From Paenibacillus sp. (lineage in GTDB: Bacteria; Bacillota; Bacilli; Paenibacillales; Paenibacillaceae): a DNA stretch of 64,000 bases. The notes beneath the pieces are model-generated. The model saw nothing but the letters and a program-made list of their open reading frames with translations, was not told the origin of the DNA and ran no database searches. A program made the translations under genes and the position numbers. Position 1 is the first letter of the stretch. Each line of letters begins with the position of its first letter. Positions 1-8,864 of this stretch are shown here, piece by piece. Location of the stretch: the NCBI GenBank assembly GCA_017512705.1, contig JAFWEX010000058.1, forward strand, positions 62,001-126,000, in the 5' to 3' direction.

Positions 1-46
1 TCCATATAATCCTCTTCCCTCTCTATGATTGCAAGTATTCCTGAAT

Positions 47-415
47 TTATGATTCAACAGATGTCTCTACGAAAATAAGCCGACTGCCAAACGGATCGGT
101 AATGGTCATTTCCCGTGAATGCCAAGGCGTTTCTTCGATACCCGGTCTCGCATATTTGTAGTTTTGCAAAGAAAGCCGCCCATGGAGTTCTTCCAGATGC
201 TCTGTCTCAATACGCAGGGCTGCACCTGGCGTACAGTCGCCGTGATGTTCTGATAGATGAATAACTACGGTGTCATATGAAACCTGCATATACAAAGGCA
301 TACCCACTTCATATCGATGTTCCCAATCCAGCTTGAAACCCAAATAATTCATATAAAATTCCTTCGCTTTCGTTTCATCAAATATCCTCAAAATAGGTAT
401 GATTCCCTTCATCAT
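47..415 (-). CDS. VOC (glyoxalase/bleomycin-resistance-like) family protein
   Basis: A 122-residue cytoplasmic protein of vicinal-oxygen-chelate size. The N-terminus runs IPILRIFDETKAKEFY followed by a LGFKLDW turn, and the C-terminus has the TITDPFGSRLIFVE strand typical of the bleomycin-resistance and glyoxalase branch. Family members bind a metal or sequester a ligand; the substrate cannot be told from sequence. An AAGGAGG site lies about 11 bases before the start, and a second ATG follows at once, so the start may be one codon later. It is a single gene on the minus strand, unrelated in orientation to the next genes. The family is well supported, the function is not. Confidence 0.85.
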   Translation of the reverse strand: MMKGIIPILRIFDETKAKEFYMNYLGFKLDWEHRYEVGMPLYMQVSYDTVVIHLSEHHGDCTPGAALRIETEHLEELHGRLSLQNYKYARPGIEETPWHSREMTITDPFGSRLIFVETSVES

Positions 416-662
416 CTACATCACGTCCTCCTTTACAAAATTAAAGCTTTATCTCTTCATTCCAGGTTATCTTATATCAAACATATTTTCATGATACAAA
501 AAAAGTATTGACCGTACAATGAAATCATGATAAATTTTGTTCATCAATAAGAATATTATTTTCATATAAGTGAACTTATTGTGGATGTAGTTTATCCTTT
601 ACTTAAGTTTGATAATGCATTTGGTTTTATATCAACCTTAGCCACCTGGAGGTGTATCCCGT

Positions 663-1328
663 TTGAATTCTTCATATATTCATGAGGTGAAGTTGCCTCC
701 CCATTATGATAAAGATCAGAAATACCCTGTTATTTTTGCCCTACATGGTATGGGTTCAGACGAACAAGACATGCTTCGCTTAATGGAGCCTTTGTCTTCC
801 GATTTCATTATCGTGGCCGTTCGCGGACCCATTGCACAAGGCGGAGGGTATGCTTATTTTCAGATTAAAAGCATAGGAAATCCTGTTCGCGAGTTATATG
901 ATGCCTCCGTTCAAGGTCTGGAGCAGCTCATTAACGAGCTGTCACACCAATATGCGATTGATCCTGCTCGGCGCTATATCGCTGGATTCAGTCAGGGTGG
1001 CATCATGGCAATGACCCTGGCTCTGGTTATGGGCGATGCGATCAAGGGCATCGTTGCGATGAGCGGATACATTCCGCAATTTGTAAAAGAAGAATATACG
1101 CTGCAACCTTCTTCGAGCCTGTCTGCATTTATCTCACACGGAGATCAAGATCATCTGTTTCCGCTGCAACTCGGTGAAGATAATGCTTCATTTTTCCGCA
1201 GCTATACGAATCAAGTCACCTATGTTCCCTACAACGGTGGTCACCATGTGACATCCGAGCTATATGCACAACTACAACATTTCCTTCGGACGGATGCCCA
1301 GGTAACTGCCGAAGATACGAAAGGATGA
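663..1328 (+). CDS. Carboxylesterase/phospholipase family hydrolase (MhqD-like)
   Basis: A 221-residue alpha/beta hydrolase. The nucleophile elbow is GFSQGG near residue 115, the acid is in SHGDQDHLFP near residue 160, and the histidine is in GGHHVTSE near residue 195. There is no signal peptide, so it acts in the cytoplasm. The start is TTG with a GGAGGTG ribosome site at 648-654, eight bases away. It is followed four bases after its stop by a LigB-type dioxygenase, so the two form an operon. In Bacillus subtilis, MhqD-type hydrolases sit with ring-cleaving dioxygenases in the quinone-responsive MhqR regulon. A similar electrophile detoxification role here is inference from context. Confidence 0.82.
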   Translation: MNSSYIHEVKLPPHYDKDQKYPVIFALHGMGSDEQDMLRLMEPLSSDFIIVAVRGPIAQGGGYAYFQIKSIGNPVRELYDASVQGLEQLINELSHQYAIDPARRYIAGFSQGGIMAMTLALVMGDAIKGIVAMSGYIPQFVKEEYTLQPSSSLSAFISHGDQDHLFPLQLGEDNASFFRSYTNQVTYVPYNGGHHVTSELYAQLQHFLRTDAQVTAEDTKG

Positions 1329-1332
1329 ATGA

Positions 1333-2109
1333 ATGATGATGCCTTCCCTATTTATCGCTCATGGTGCCCCTTCACTGGCGCTAGAGGAGAATGTTTACAC
1401 TGAATTTGTACAGAAGCTTGGACAGGATCTACCTAAACCCAAAGCTGTCGTCTTGTTCTCCGCTCACTGGGAATCAACTACCCAGCTTGTATCATCCGTT
1501 ACTGGCTCTTATGAAACGATCTATGACTTCGGTGGTTTTCAACCTGAACTGTATCAGATCAAATATCCCGCTCACGGGCATGCCGAGACATCTGCCGAGA
1601 TCACCAGATTGTTCGCTGAAGCTGGTATTCCGGTGCAGACCGATGAGGCACGAGGGCTGGATCACGGAGCATGGGTTGTGCTGCGTCTACTCTACCCTGA
1701 AGCAGATGTGCCCGTTATCGCTCTGTCCGTCAATCGTTATCTCACGGGTGAGCAACAGTATCGCATAGGTCAGGCGCTCGCCTCTCTGCGCGAACAAGAT
1801 GTTCTTGTGATCGGCAGCGGCGGAACTGTTCACAACCTGCGCCGTCTGAACTGGGAAAGTACAGGTGCGGATGCATGGGCCATGGAATTTGATAACTGGC
1901 TACAAGATAAGCTGGAACGTTGGGATACAGACGCTCTCTTTGCTTACGATAAACTTGCTCCATCTGTAGATGCAGCAGTCCCTACACCAGAGCACTTTGT
2001 GCCTCTTCTACTGGCTATGGGTGCAGGAGATGCTACCAAGCAGGCCTCTCTTTTATTCCGGGCATATCAGTACGGCAATCTGAGCTTGTCCTGCTGGAGA
2101 TTTGATTAA
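1333..2109 (+). CDS. LigB/DODA-type extradiol ring-opening dioxygenase
   Basis: A 258-residue cytoplasmic non-haem metal dioxygenase of the LigB superfamily, close in layout to E. coli YgiD (4,5-DOPA dioxygenase). Candidate metal ligands are visible: His10 in FIAHGAPS, His45 in LFSAHWES, and a later histidine in GSGGTVHNL. TPEHFVPLL near the C-terminus is another conserved site. The family opens aromatic catechol-type rings next to a hydroxyl group. It is translated from an ATG four bases after the upstream esterase stop, which implies coupled expression, and a strong terminator follows at 2159-2200. The natural substrate is unknown; a role in quinone or catechol detoxification is inferred from the pairing with the hydrolase. 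Confidence 0.87.
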   Translation: MMMPSLFIAHGAPSLALEENVYTEFVQKLGQDLPKPKAVVLFSAHWESTTQLVSSVTGSYETIYDFGGFQPELYQIKYPAHGHAETSAEITRLFAEAGIPVQTDEARGLDHGAWVVLRLLYPEADVPVIALSVNRYLTGEQQYRIGQALASLREQDVLVIGSGGTVHNLRRLNWESTGADAWAMEFDNWLQDKLERWDTDALFAYDKLAPSVDAAVPTPEHFVPLLLAMGAGDATKQASLLFRAYQYGNLSLSCWRFD

Positions 2110-2158
2110 GTTGCACAGTTACAGAATGATACGACATGTACAACCTTTGATGTTAAAG

Positions 2159-2200
2159 AGCGTGAGTTGCAGGGTTCTCCTGCGTCTCACGCTTTTTTTT
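2159..2200 (+). terminator. Intrinsic terminator after the esterase-dioxygenase operon
   Basis: The arms AGCGTGAG and CTCACGCT enclose an inner GCAGG/CCTGC pair and are followed by eight T residues. Confidence 0.9.
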
Positions 2201-2389
2201 ATATATCTCTCTCAACGACAATCTGAATTGAATAGAGTACATATTGATGCCCGAATGGTAATATGATCATTTTTTCATAATGCTGGGATATGTGAAGGAG
2301 AGTATAATAACATTTAGTGGAAATGCGTAAACTAATGAAATAGAGACCATTTTTCTACATCAACTACATATCTGGGAGGAACTATCGAA

Positions 2390-3391
2390 GTGGCTGAACA
2401 AGCGAAGTCAGAGAGCTTTATGTCTCTCGTCAAAAAAGGAAACACATCCTCTGCCGTTGCCATGACTGGAAACGCCATACTTTCACTGTGCAAAGGAGGA
2501 GCCTTTTTATTCAGTGGTAGCGGCGCTATGTTCGCATCAGCGATGCATTCACTGGCCGATGCCATCAACCAAGGGTTTGTATTTGTCGGAAGTGTATTAT
2601 CCGAGAAGCAGCCTACACGCCGCTTTCCAACCGGATTCGGACGGGTCATCAACATTTTCTGTATGATCGCCGTTATTGTTGTGACAATTATGGCCTATGA
2701 AACGATTCACGAAGGCATCAACCTGCTTCGGCATCCTGCTGGCAGCTCAGGTGGACTGTGGATCAACATTGGTGTACTTGTACTTAATATCGTGATTGAC
2801 GGGGCGATCCTTATCAAAGCGATGAAGGAAATTCTCAAGGAAGCTCGTGCGCCAAAAGCAACGGGACTCGCCCTGGTACCTGCTGCGATTAAAAATGTAA
2901 GACGTGCCGCACCTCCAACCCGACTCGTGTTCTACGAGGATGTTGTGGCCGTGCTTGGAGCATTCCTTGCGCTTCTGTCTGTTATTATCATTGCACTGAC
3001 TAACTTCGCTTTGCTCGATGGCGTTGTAACCACCATCATCGGATGCCTGATGATTGCTGTCGCTTTCCGTGTCGGATACGACAACATGATCGGCTTGATC
3101 GGTGTGGCAGCACCGCAGGATATCGAGGACAAAGTGTCTGAGACCATTCTGGCAGACAGCCATGTGGCTGACATTCAAATGATGCGTATCATCCAGGAAG
3201 GCCGGTATTACCATGTGGAGGGTCTGATTGAGCTGACCAAGGGACTCAGTCTTGCCGATGCGGACGATATCAAGTTCAGAATTCAGGAGAAACTGATGAC
3301 AAACCCGGATATCGCTGACGCCTCGATCTCCATCATTGAAGATGACGGAGTGAATAGTTGGAGCAAGAAAGACTCGGATGTAGTGAAGTAG
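2390..3391 (+). CDS. Cation diffusion facilitator (CDF) family transporter
   Basis: A 333-residue inner-membrane metal/proton antiporter of the CDF family. It has six predicted membrane helices and a cytoplasmic C-terminal ferredoxin-like domain (VEGLIELTKGLSLADADDIK, ending IADASISIIEDD). The helix-II motif AMHSLADAINQ carries the conserved His and Asp of the metal site, and a second site occurs near FYEDVVAVLGA. The start is GTG at 2390, nine bases after GGGAGGA. Family members export zinc, manganese, iron or cobalt; the metal cannot be chosen here. It stands alone between terminators. Confidence 0.88.
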   Translation: MAEQAKSESFMSLVKKGNTSSAVAMTGNAILSLCKGGAFLFSGSGAMFASAMHSLADAINQGFVFVGSVLSEKQPTRRFPTGFGRVINIFCMIAVIVVTIMAYETIHEGINLLRHPAGSSGGLWINIGVLVLNIVIDGAILIKAMKEILKEARAPKATGLALVPAAIKNVRRAAPPTRLVFYEDVVAVLGAFLALLSVIIIALTNFALLDGVVTTIIGCLMIAVAFRVGYDNMIGLIGVAAPQDIEDKVSETILADSHVADIQMMRIIQEGRYYHVEGLIELTKGLSLADADDIKFRIQEKLMTNPDIADASISIIEDDGVNSWSKKDSDVVK

Positions 3392-3431
3392 TATTCGAAT
3401 AACTTGATTATCGTCAAAAAGATGTACAGCC

Positions 3432-3470
3432 AAGAGACGAAGCAGAAATCACCCTGCCTCGTCTCTTTTG
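3432..3470 (+). terminator. Intrinsic terminator after the CDF gene
   Basis: The arms AAGAGACGA and TCGTCTCTT, with an inner AGCAG/CTGC pair, are followed by a short T-rich run. It lies between two convergent genes. Confidence 0.8.
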
Positions 3471-3507
3471 TGTTCATTGCTCTTCAGCTCAAGAAGGTAA
3501 TTAGATG

Positions 3508-4095
3508 TTACCGCACCTGCTTCATTCCCATTTTCATTACCTTATCCAGCCATTTCTGACGGAACGCCTCGGTAGACTTGCGAATTGGACTGATATCAGT
3601 GACATGTACCGGGGACACACCGCTGAACTTAAGAATGTTCGATCTCATGATTCTGTGACCCGCGTTTCTGTACACAAGAGCATTGTACAAACGGGGCGTG
3701 TCGGAAGTCACGATAAGCTGTGCAGATTTGCCCTTAAGCAATTTGTCCCAAAGCACTGAGTTGTCACGATATCTCATCGCAAACCCCGGTAAGAATATCC
3801 GATCAATAAAACCCTTCAGCACAGCCGGCATCGTTCCCCACCACGTCGGGTATACAATCACCAGATGATCAGCCCAGCGAATCAATTCCTGTGCTTTTAG
3901 CAAATCCGGCTCCAACTCTGTCCGCTTACGATAACCATAGCGAAGATTCGGATTGAACTCGATCTCACTCAGATTGATCATCTCCACAGCCCCTCCAGAC
4001 TGCCTTACTCCGTCCGCATAGGATTCGGATAGCGCTTTGCAATAACTCAACGGATCAGGATGACCGTTAATGATCAAAATTTTAGTTGCATTCAT
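3508..4095 (-). CDS. NAD(P)H-dependent oxidoreductase, flavodoxin-like fold
   Basis: A 195-residue cytoplasmic flavoprotein of the quinone-reductase/KefF type. Visible signs are the N-terminal strand and phosphate loop KILIINGHPDPLSYCKAL, the flavin-contacting VIYPTWWGTMPAVLKGFIDR near residue 80, and a downstream LIVTSDTPR strand. The family carries out two-electron reduction of quinones or azo compounds. It is divergent from an AraC-family regulator at 4231, with a 135-base shared promoter region, so that regulator is its likely controller. Together with the hydrolase-dioxygenase pair upstream it suggests handling of quinone-like electrophiles, which is inference. Confidence 0.85.
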   Translation of the reverse strand: MNATKILIINGHPDPLSYCKALSESYADGVRQSGGAVEMINLSEIEFNPNLRYGYRKRTELEPDLLKAQELIRWADHLVIVYPTWWGTMPAVLKGFIDRIFLPGFAMRYRDNSVLWDKLLKGKSAQLIVTSDTPRLYNALVYRNAGHRIMRSNILKFSGVSPVHVTDISPIRKSTEAFRQKWLDKVMKMGMKQVR

Positions 4096-4230
4096 ACGTT
4101 TGCTCCTCCTGTATAATAAGTCTCATCAAGACTAATGAAACGGACATATCACAAGCATAGAGTGAAGGACAGGATAAACAAATGATCAACCACGCCGAAT
4201 CATTGCGGATTCGTGCAAACGGGAGGAATT

Positions 4231-5265
4231 ATGAACCATCTTAATCAAAGTGTTCCGATTTCCATGGTGTATCCTATTTTAAAAACCTTAGTACACAAAG
4301 GTATTCCGCCTGAATCTTTTTTCGAAAATATGGATATTGATACTGATCCAGCACGGATGGAGAATCCGGATGCACGCATACCCGTCACTGAATTGGAACG
4401 GATGATGCGGCTTGCTGCGGATTACACGAATGATCTGTACTTTGGATTAAATCAGGGTGGGCGGCTGGATATGGCCGATCTGAGCTTGGTTGGATACGTC
4501 ATGATGCACTCCAGAACGATTGGTGATGCATTGATCGCTTACCAGCGATATAACGATATTTTGTACAGTGGATTTCAACTGGAGTGGGAAGTGAACGAAT
4601 CCGATCTAATTATTCGGTTGTCTGTACAACATGAGAACATCCCCCTGTCTCGCCATTGCGTCGAGGATATGGCAGTATCGGTGATACATCTGATCAACAA
4701 ACTGGCGAATCACCTCGTCGTCATTCGGGAAGTACAATTCCGGCATGAAGCTCCCGATGCTGCGAATGATCTGTCTCCTTACATAAATGCATTCGGGGTC
4801 ACTCCACAATTCGGTGCTGTCCACACCTTGCTACGAGTACCCAAAGAGACCTTGATGCTGCCCGTCTTATATTCAGATGCCAAAATGCTGAAGGTGTTCG
4901 AGACGATGGCTGAAGAGGCCAGAGCAGACCTGTATGCCTCTCAGCCCTTCTCCAGCAAGGTAAGTCGCTTGATCACAGAGAGTCTGCCCTCCTTCTTCCC
5001 CACATTACAACATACGGCAGCGCATCTCGGCATGAGCATTCGCACACTGCAGAGCAGATTACGCGAAGAAGGTACAACGTTCCATGACATCTCTGTTCAG
5101 GTGCGTAAGGAACTGGCACAGCGTTACTTACAAAGGGGCAGCTATTCCGTTGGCGATATCGCGTATGCCCTGCATTTTTCGGAACAAAGTGCATTTCAGA
5201 GCGCGTTCAAAAAGTGGACTGGACTGACTCCCGGCCAATACCGGGATACCCTAGCCAAAACATAA
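4231..5265 (+). CDS. AraC-family transcriptional regulator with N-terminal arabinose-binding-type sensor domain
   Basis: A 344-residue regulator. Residues 1-200 resemble the Arabinose_bd sensor domain of OruR-type proteins (PILKTLVHKGIPPESFF at the start, then MADLSLVGYVMMHSRTIGDA). The C-terminal 100 residues are a double helix-turn-helix of the AraC type (AHLGMSIRTLQSRLREEG and YALHFSEQSAFQSAFKKWTG). I chose the ATG at 4231 because GGGAGGA sits just before it, although the reading frame stays open upstream to a GTG at 4213. It is divergent from the flavodoxin-fold oxidoreductase and probably controls it. The ligand is unknown. Confidence 0.88.
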   Translation: MNHLNQSVPISMVYPILKTLVHKGIPPESFFENMDIDTDPARMENPDARIPVTELERMMRLAADYTNDLYFGLNQGGRLDMADLSLVGYVMMHSRTIGDALIAYQRYNDILYSGFQLEWEVNESDLIIRLSVQHENIPLSRHCVEDMAVSVIHLINKLANHLVVIREVQFRHEAPDAANDLSPYINAFGVTPQFGAVHTLLRVPKETLMLPVLYSDAKMLKVFETMAEEARADLYASQPFSSKVSRLITESLPSFFPTLQHTAAHLGMSIRTLQSRLREEGTTFHDISVQVRKELAQRYLQRGSYSVGDIAYALHFSEQSAFQSAFKKWTGLTPGQYRDTLAKT

Positions 5266-5316
5266 TGAAGATAAGGTTCTGATATTTCTGATATTCATAG
5301 CAACTCCATTCAATAC

Positions 5317-5334
5317 CTAGACTTAAGTCTAGGT
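5317..5334. promoter_or_regulatory. Perfect 18-bp palindrome, LiaR/VraR-like operator candidate
   Basis: CCTAGACTTAAGTCTAGG is a perfect palindrome 118 bases before the start at 5452. Its core ACTTAAGT fits the ACTnnAGT pattern described for VraR/LiaR response regulators. The downstream gene is a LiaI/LiaF-like membrane protein, which makes an envelope-stress operator plausible but unproven. Confidence 0.45.
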
Positions 5335-5451
5335 TAACTTTAACGCCAAAGACGGAGGTTCCCGTTTTCCAGTTCGTGGTATGCTGTGATTAACGAAAGC
5401 GACGAAAATATACGCATGGAACAATGATTCCTATTCAAAAGGAGAGAAATT

Positions 5452-5952
5452 ATGGCTAAACGTACCATTCTGGCACCTGTCCTGATTTTGCTGGGTGTAT
5501 ACCTCATTCTGAATCAAGGCGGCTCCATGGGTCCAGGCACGATTTTTGCTACCTTCTGGCCTACTTTGTTTGTTATACCGCTCGGTCTGTTCTTCCACTG
5601 GATGTACTTCTCCATGATTGGCAGAGGGGTGGGGTTGCTTGTTCCAGGGGGAGTACTGCTAACCGTTGGTCTCGTCTCTCAGATCGCTATGCTGTTCAGC
5701 AACTGGGGTACGATGTGGCCTGGTTTCATTCTGGCGCCAGCTGTCGGTTTGTTCGAGCTCTACTGGTTTGGCGGCCGGAATAAATGGCTACTCATTCCGA
5801 TTAACATTCTGACCGTTCTTTCCTTGCTGTTCTTCTCCGTAATGTCCATCGGATCGGCACTAAGTAATATGAGCTACATCCAACCTGTTGTGGCTATTGT
5901 GTTGATTATAGGCGGTGCGTATCTTATTATGGGGCGCAAAAAGCATATGTAG
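5452..5952 (+). CDS. LiaI/LiaF-like (DUF5668-type) multi-pass membrane protein
   Basis: A 166-residue protein that is almost entirely hydrophobic, with about five predicted helices and short charged loops, ending in GRKKHM. The first 55 residues (LAPVLILLGVYLILNQGG, then FWPTLFVIPLGLFF) match the two-helix LiaI-LiaF transmembrane pattern of envelope-stress proteins. The ribosome site AAGGAGAG precedes the ATG. A perfect palindrome lies upstream and a bidirectional terminator downstream. No enzymatic motif is visible; a role in membrane stress is inferred from the family alone. Confidence 0.7.
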   Translation: MAKRTILAPVLILLGVYLILNQGGSMGPGTIFATFWPTLFVIPLGLFFHWMYFSMIGRGVGLLVPGGVLLTVGLVSQIAMLFSNWGTMWPGFILAPAVGLFELYWFGGRNKWLLIPINILTVLSLLFFSVMSIGSALSNMSYIQPVVAIVLIIGGAYLIMGRKKHM

Positions 5953-6060
5953 TGGCAATGATATAAGATGAAAAGTCTTCATTACACTAGGCCACTCCGC
6001 GCGCAGAGTAAGCTTCCGATCGCACTTCTATGCTTATTGCTCTGAAGCAGGTTAAAAATA

Positions 6061-6100
6061 AACCTCCCCTGAATCATTAGTGATCAGGGGAGGTTTTGTG
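6061..6100. terminator. Bidirectional intrinsic terminator
   Basis: The twelve-base arms AACCTCCCCTGA and TCAGGGGAGGTT are near perfect. A TTTTG run follows on the plus strand, and TTTATTTTT follows on the minus strand. Confidence 0.88.
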
Positions 6101-6120
6101 TAGGAGTTGTTTCTTTACGC

Positions 6121-6149
6121 AACAAAACTAGCGATTGCATTGTCGCTAA
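6121..6149 (-). terminator. Candidate terminator at the end of potABCD
   Basis: On the minus strand, TAGCGA and TCGCTA form a short stem followed by GTTTTGTT, about 30 bases after the potD stop. Confidence 0.55.
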
Positions 6150-6176
6150 AATCTTTATTAAGCGACTATTTTCATG

Positions 6177-7250
6177 CTATTTGCTGTGCATTTTAAACTC
6201 CAGGAACAAGTCATTATAATGCGATAGCATTTTTCTGCCCAGATTGTTGTAGACCTCCAGCTTGCTTGTCAGAGTCTCGTCTGGATAGAAGCGTTCATCC
6301 TGGGAGATGTCTTCGGGCAGCAGCTTGAGTGCCTCCGCATTCGGTGTAGAATATCCAACATACTCGGCGTTGCGTGCAGCATGATCCGGGTCGAGCATGA
6401 AGTTGATAAACTGATGGGCTCCCTCCACATTTTGGGCTGTTTTCGGGATGACCATGCTGTCGAACCACAGGTTGGAGCCTTCCTCCGGCACCATGTAATC
6501 CAATTTATCGTTCTGATCCATGATCTCCGATGCATCCCCAGACCATACGAGTCCAACTGCCGCTTCTTCATTCGCAAGCAGCATTTTGATCTCGTCCCCT
6601 ACAATGGCTCTAACATTAGGCGTTAGGGTCGACAGTTTTTTCAATGCCGCCTGAAGATGGTCTTCGTTCGTATCGTTAAGCGAGTAGCCCAGACTGTTCA
6701 GCCCCATACCGATGACCTCACGGGCACCATCGAGCAGCAGAATCTGGTTTTTCAGACGTGGGTCCCATAGGTCATTCCAGCTGTTAAACGTCAATCCCCC
6801 AACCAGTTCCGGATTGTACACAACACCGACTGTTCCCCAGAAGTACGGGATGGAGAATTGGTTGTTCGGATCGTAGGAAAGGTTCAAAAACCTTTCGTCG
6901 ATATTTTTCAGGTTAGGCAACTTGCTATGATCGATGGGTACAAGCAAGTTCTCTTCTTTCATTTTGCTAATCGCATATTCCGAAGGAATCGCCACATCAA
7001 ACGTTGTACCGCCCTGTTCAATCTTGGTCAACATCGCTTCGTTGGAATCAAACGTCTGATAGATGACCTTCATACCGGACTCTTCCTCGAATTCTTGTAT
7101 TAGATCAGGGTCGATATAATCGCCCCAGTTGTAGATCGTCAGTGTGTTACCGCCGGAATATCCCTGACTTTTGTTCAGATACGAAGCCAGAATCATCAAG
7201 GCAAAAGCGGCCACAAACACAAGTGCGAATGTCCGTACCAGCTGTTTCAT
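6177..7250 (-). CDS. potD: Spermidine/putrescine ABC transporter substrate-binding protein PotD
   Basis: A 357-residue extracytoplasmic polyamine-binding protein. After an N-terminal hydrophobic helix it begins the classic TLTIYNWGDYIDPDLIQEFE strand, and later has SIPYFWGTVGVVYNP and AVGLVWSGDASE. The helix FALVFVAAFALMILASYL has no lipobox cysteine. The protein is therefore either held by an uncleaved anchor or cleaved by signal peptidase I, unlike the usual lipoprotein form in Gram-positives. Its start overlaps the potC stop by four bases (ATGA), so it is translationally coupled as the last gene of potABCD. Confidence 0.93.
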   Translation of the reverse strand: MKQLVRTFALVFVAAFALMILASYLNKSQGYSGGNTLTIYNWGDYIDPDLIQEFEEESGMKVIYQTFDSNEAMLTKIEQGGTTFDVAIPSEYAISKMKEENLLVPIDHSKLPNLKNIDERFLNLSYDPNNQFSIPYFWGTVGVVYNPELVGGLTFNSWNDLWDPRLKNQILLLDGAREVIGMGLNSLGYSLNDTNEDHLQAALKKLSTLTPNVRAIVGDEIKMLLANEEAAVGLVWSGDASEIMDQNDKLDYMVPEEGSNLWFDSMVIPKTAQNVEGAHQFINFMLDPDHAARNAEYVGYSTPNAEALKLLPEDISQDERFYPDETLTSKLEVYNNLGRKMLSHYNDLFLEFKMHSK

Positions 7251-8056
7251 GGACGCAGCCCCTTTCCTCCAGGTGGTATGCGTGTTGCACGGCGGTTAAT
7301 GAAGTAATATCCAACCACCAGCAGCACCGTGAGCAGGAACAGCAGCGTAGACAGGGCGTTAATGGACAGCGACACCCCTTGCCTTGCTCTGGAGTAGATC
7401 TCCACCGAGAGCGTGGAGTACCCGTTCCCCGTCACAAAGAAGGTTACGGCAAAATCGTCGAGTGAGTACGTCAAAGCCATGAAGAATCCAGCAAAAATAC
7501 CCGGTTTCACATAAGGCAGCACAACACGCGTCAAAATCTGCCATGATCCTGCGCCCAGATCACGAGCTGCATCCATCAAGGTAGGGCTCATTTCCTGAAG
7601 TTTTGGCAGAACCATGATTACGACAATCGGCACACTGAATGCGATATGCGACAGCAATACCGAAGTGAAACCCAGTTTGATACCAATCATCGTAAACAAA
7701 ATCAGGAATGATGCACCGATAATGACATCCGGGCTAACAATCAGCACGTTGTTTAGAGATAACAGCGTGTTTTTAGTCCGTTTACGACGTACATGATAAA
7801 TCGCCAGTGCACCTGCCACACCCAAAATCGTGGAAATGGCGGAGGACAACAGAGCGATAATAAACGTATTTAATACGATAATGAGCAACCGGGTATCGGC
7901 AAACACTTCTCTATACCATTCCAGCGTGAAGCCCTCGAACCCCCGCATATGGCCACCACTGTTGAACGAGTAGAAGATCAGATAAGCAATCGGTGCATAC
8001 AAAATGGCAAATACGACTGCTAGATACACATTAGACAGTTTTCCGTTTCTTCCCAT
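7247..8056 (-). CDS. potC: Spermidine/putrescine ABC transporter permease PotC
   Basis: A 269-residue inner-membrane permease with six predicted helices. The cytoplasmic EAA loop is LMDAARDLGAGSWQILTRVVLP near residue 165, which docks the PotA ATPase. The N-terminus (VYLAVVFAILYAPIAYLIFYSFN) and SLDDFAVTFFVTG are characteristic of PotC. It overlaps the potB reading frame by 26 bases and the potD start by four, a tightly packed operon. It forms the channel together with PotB. Confidence 0.93.
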   Translation of the reverse strand: MGRNGKLSNVYLAVVFAILYAPIAYLIFYSFNSGGHMRGFEGFTLEWYREVFADTRLLIIVLNTFIIALLSSAISTILGVAGALAIYHVRRKRTKNTLLSLNNVLIVSPDVIIGASFLILFTMIGIKLGFTSVLLSHIAFSVPIVVIMVLPKLQEMSPTLMDAARDLGAGSWQILTRVVLPYVKPGIFAGFFMALTYSLDDFAVTFFVTGNGYSTLSVEIYSRARQGVSLSINALSTLLFLLTVLLVVGYYFINRRATRIPPGGKGLRP

Positions 8057-8864
8057 TTCGCACCTCCTTCTTGCCTGATCCGGTCAGAAACATAATGACA
8101 GCCATCGCGATAATCAAAAAGACGGCAATGGTCGATCCCATGCCCCAGTCCTGGGTGACGAGAAAATGCTGCTCAATGGCAGTACCCAGCGTAATAACAC
8201 GGTTCCCCGCAATAAGGCGAGTAATCATAAACAGCGAGAGCGCCGGGATAAACACGGCCTGACAGCCGGATTTCACTCCGCTGAGCGTCAGCGGAAAGAT
8301 CACGCGCCGGAACGTTAACCACGATGAAGCGCCAAGATCTCGTGCAGCATAGATCAAAGAGGGATTCATCTCTTCTAGCGCATTGAAGATCGGCAGAATC
8401 ATAAATGGAATGAAAATGTACACCGAAACAAAAATAAAACTGAAATCGGTGAACAAAATCTGCTGTGTACCAATGCCTACCACCTCCAGCAGGGAGTTGG
8501 TTAGACCGTACGTTCCGAACAGGCCGATGAAGGCATACGCTTTTAATAACAGATTAATCCAGCTTGGCAAAATGATTAACAGGAGCCATAACTGTTTATG
8601 CTTGGTTCGGGTCAACATGTACGCCGTTGGATATGAGATCAGCAGCGAGAACGCTGTAATCAGGAACGCGTACCAGAATGAACTGAGCGTCATCTGCATA
8701 TAAACCGGCGTAAAGAACCGCGCGTAGTTACCCAGTGTGAAGTTACCCTCCACATCGAAGAACGAGTAATAGATGACCAGCAGAACCGGCGCTACAACGA
8801 ACAACACCATCCATAACACATATGGAATCAGATACGCATTGCGCGTGCTGGCTTTAGTCTGCAT
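8031..8864 (-). CDS. potB: Spermidine/putrescine ABC transporter permease PotB
   Basis: A permease of 277 residues with six predicted helices. The EAA loop is [22 protein letters not shown]. The frame is open to 8951, but the ATG at 8864 (protein start MQTKASTRN) has an AAGAGGT ribosome site inside the end of potA and gives the normal family length, so I chose it. It overlaps the potA stop by 11 bases. With PotC it forms the membrane channel for polyamines. Confidence 0.92.
   Translation of the reverse strand: MQTKASTRNAYLIPYVLWMVLFVVAPVLLVIYYSFFDVEGNFTLGNYARFFTPVYMQMTLSSFWYAFLITAFSLLISYPTAYMLTRTKHKQLWLLLIILPSWINLLLKAYAFIGLFGTYGLTNSLLEVVGIGTQQILFTDFSFIFVSVYIFIPFMILPIFNALEEMNPSLIYAARDLGASSWLTFRRVIFPLTLSGVKSGCQAVFIPALSLFMITRLIAGNRVITLGTAIEQHFLVTQDWGMGSTIAVFLIIAMAVIMFLTGSGKKEVRNGKKRKTV

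Noticed and set aside
2747..3433. 228-codon minus-strand open frame opposite the CDF gene
   Set aside because: It is the antisense shadow of a clear transporter gene, with His/Asp/Arg-rich sequence and no ribosome site.
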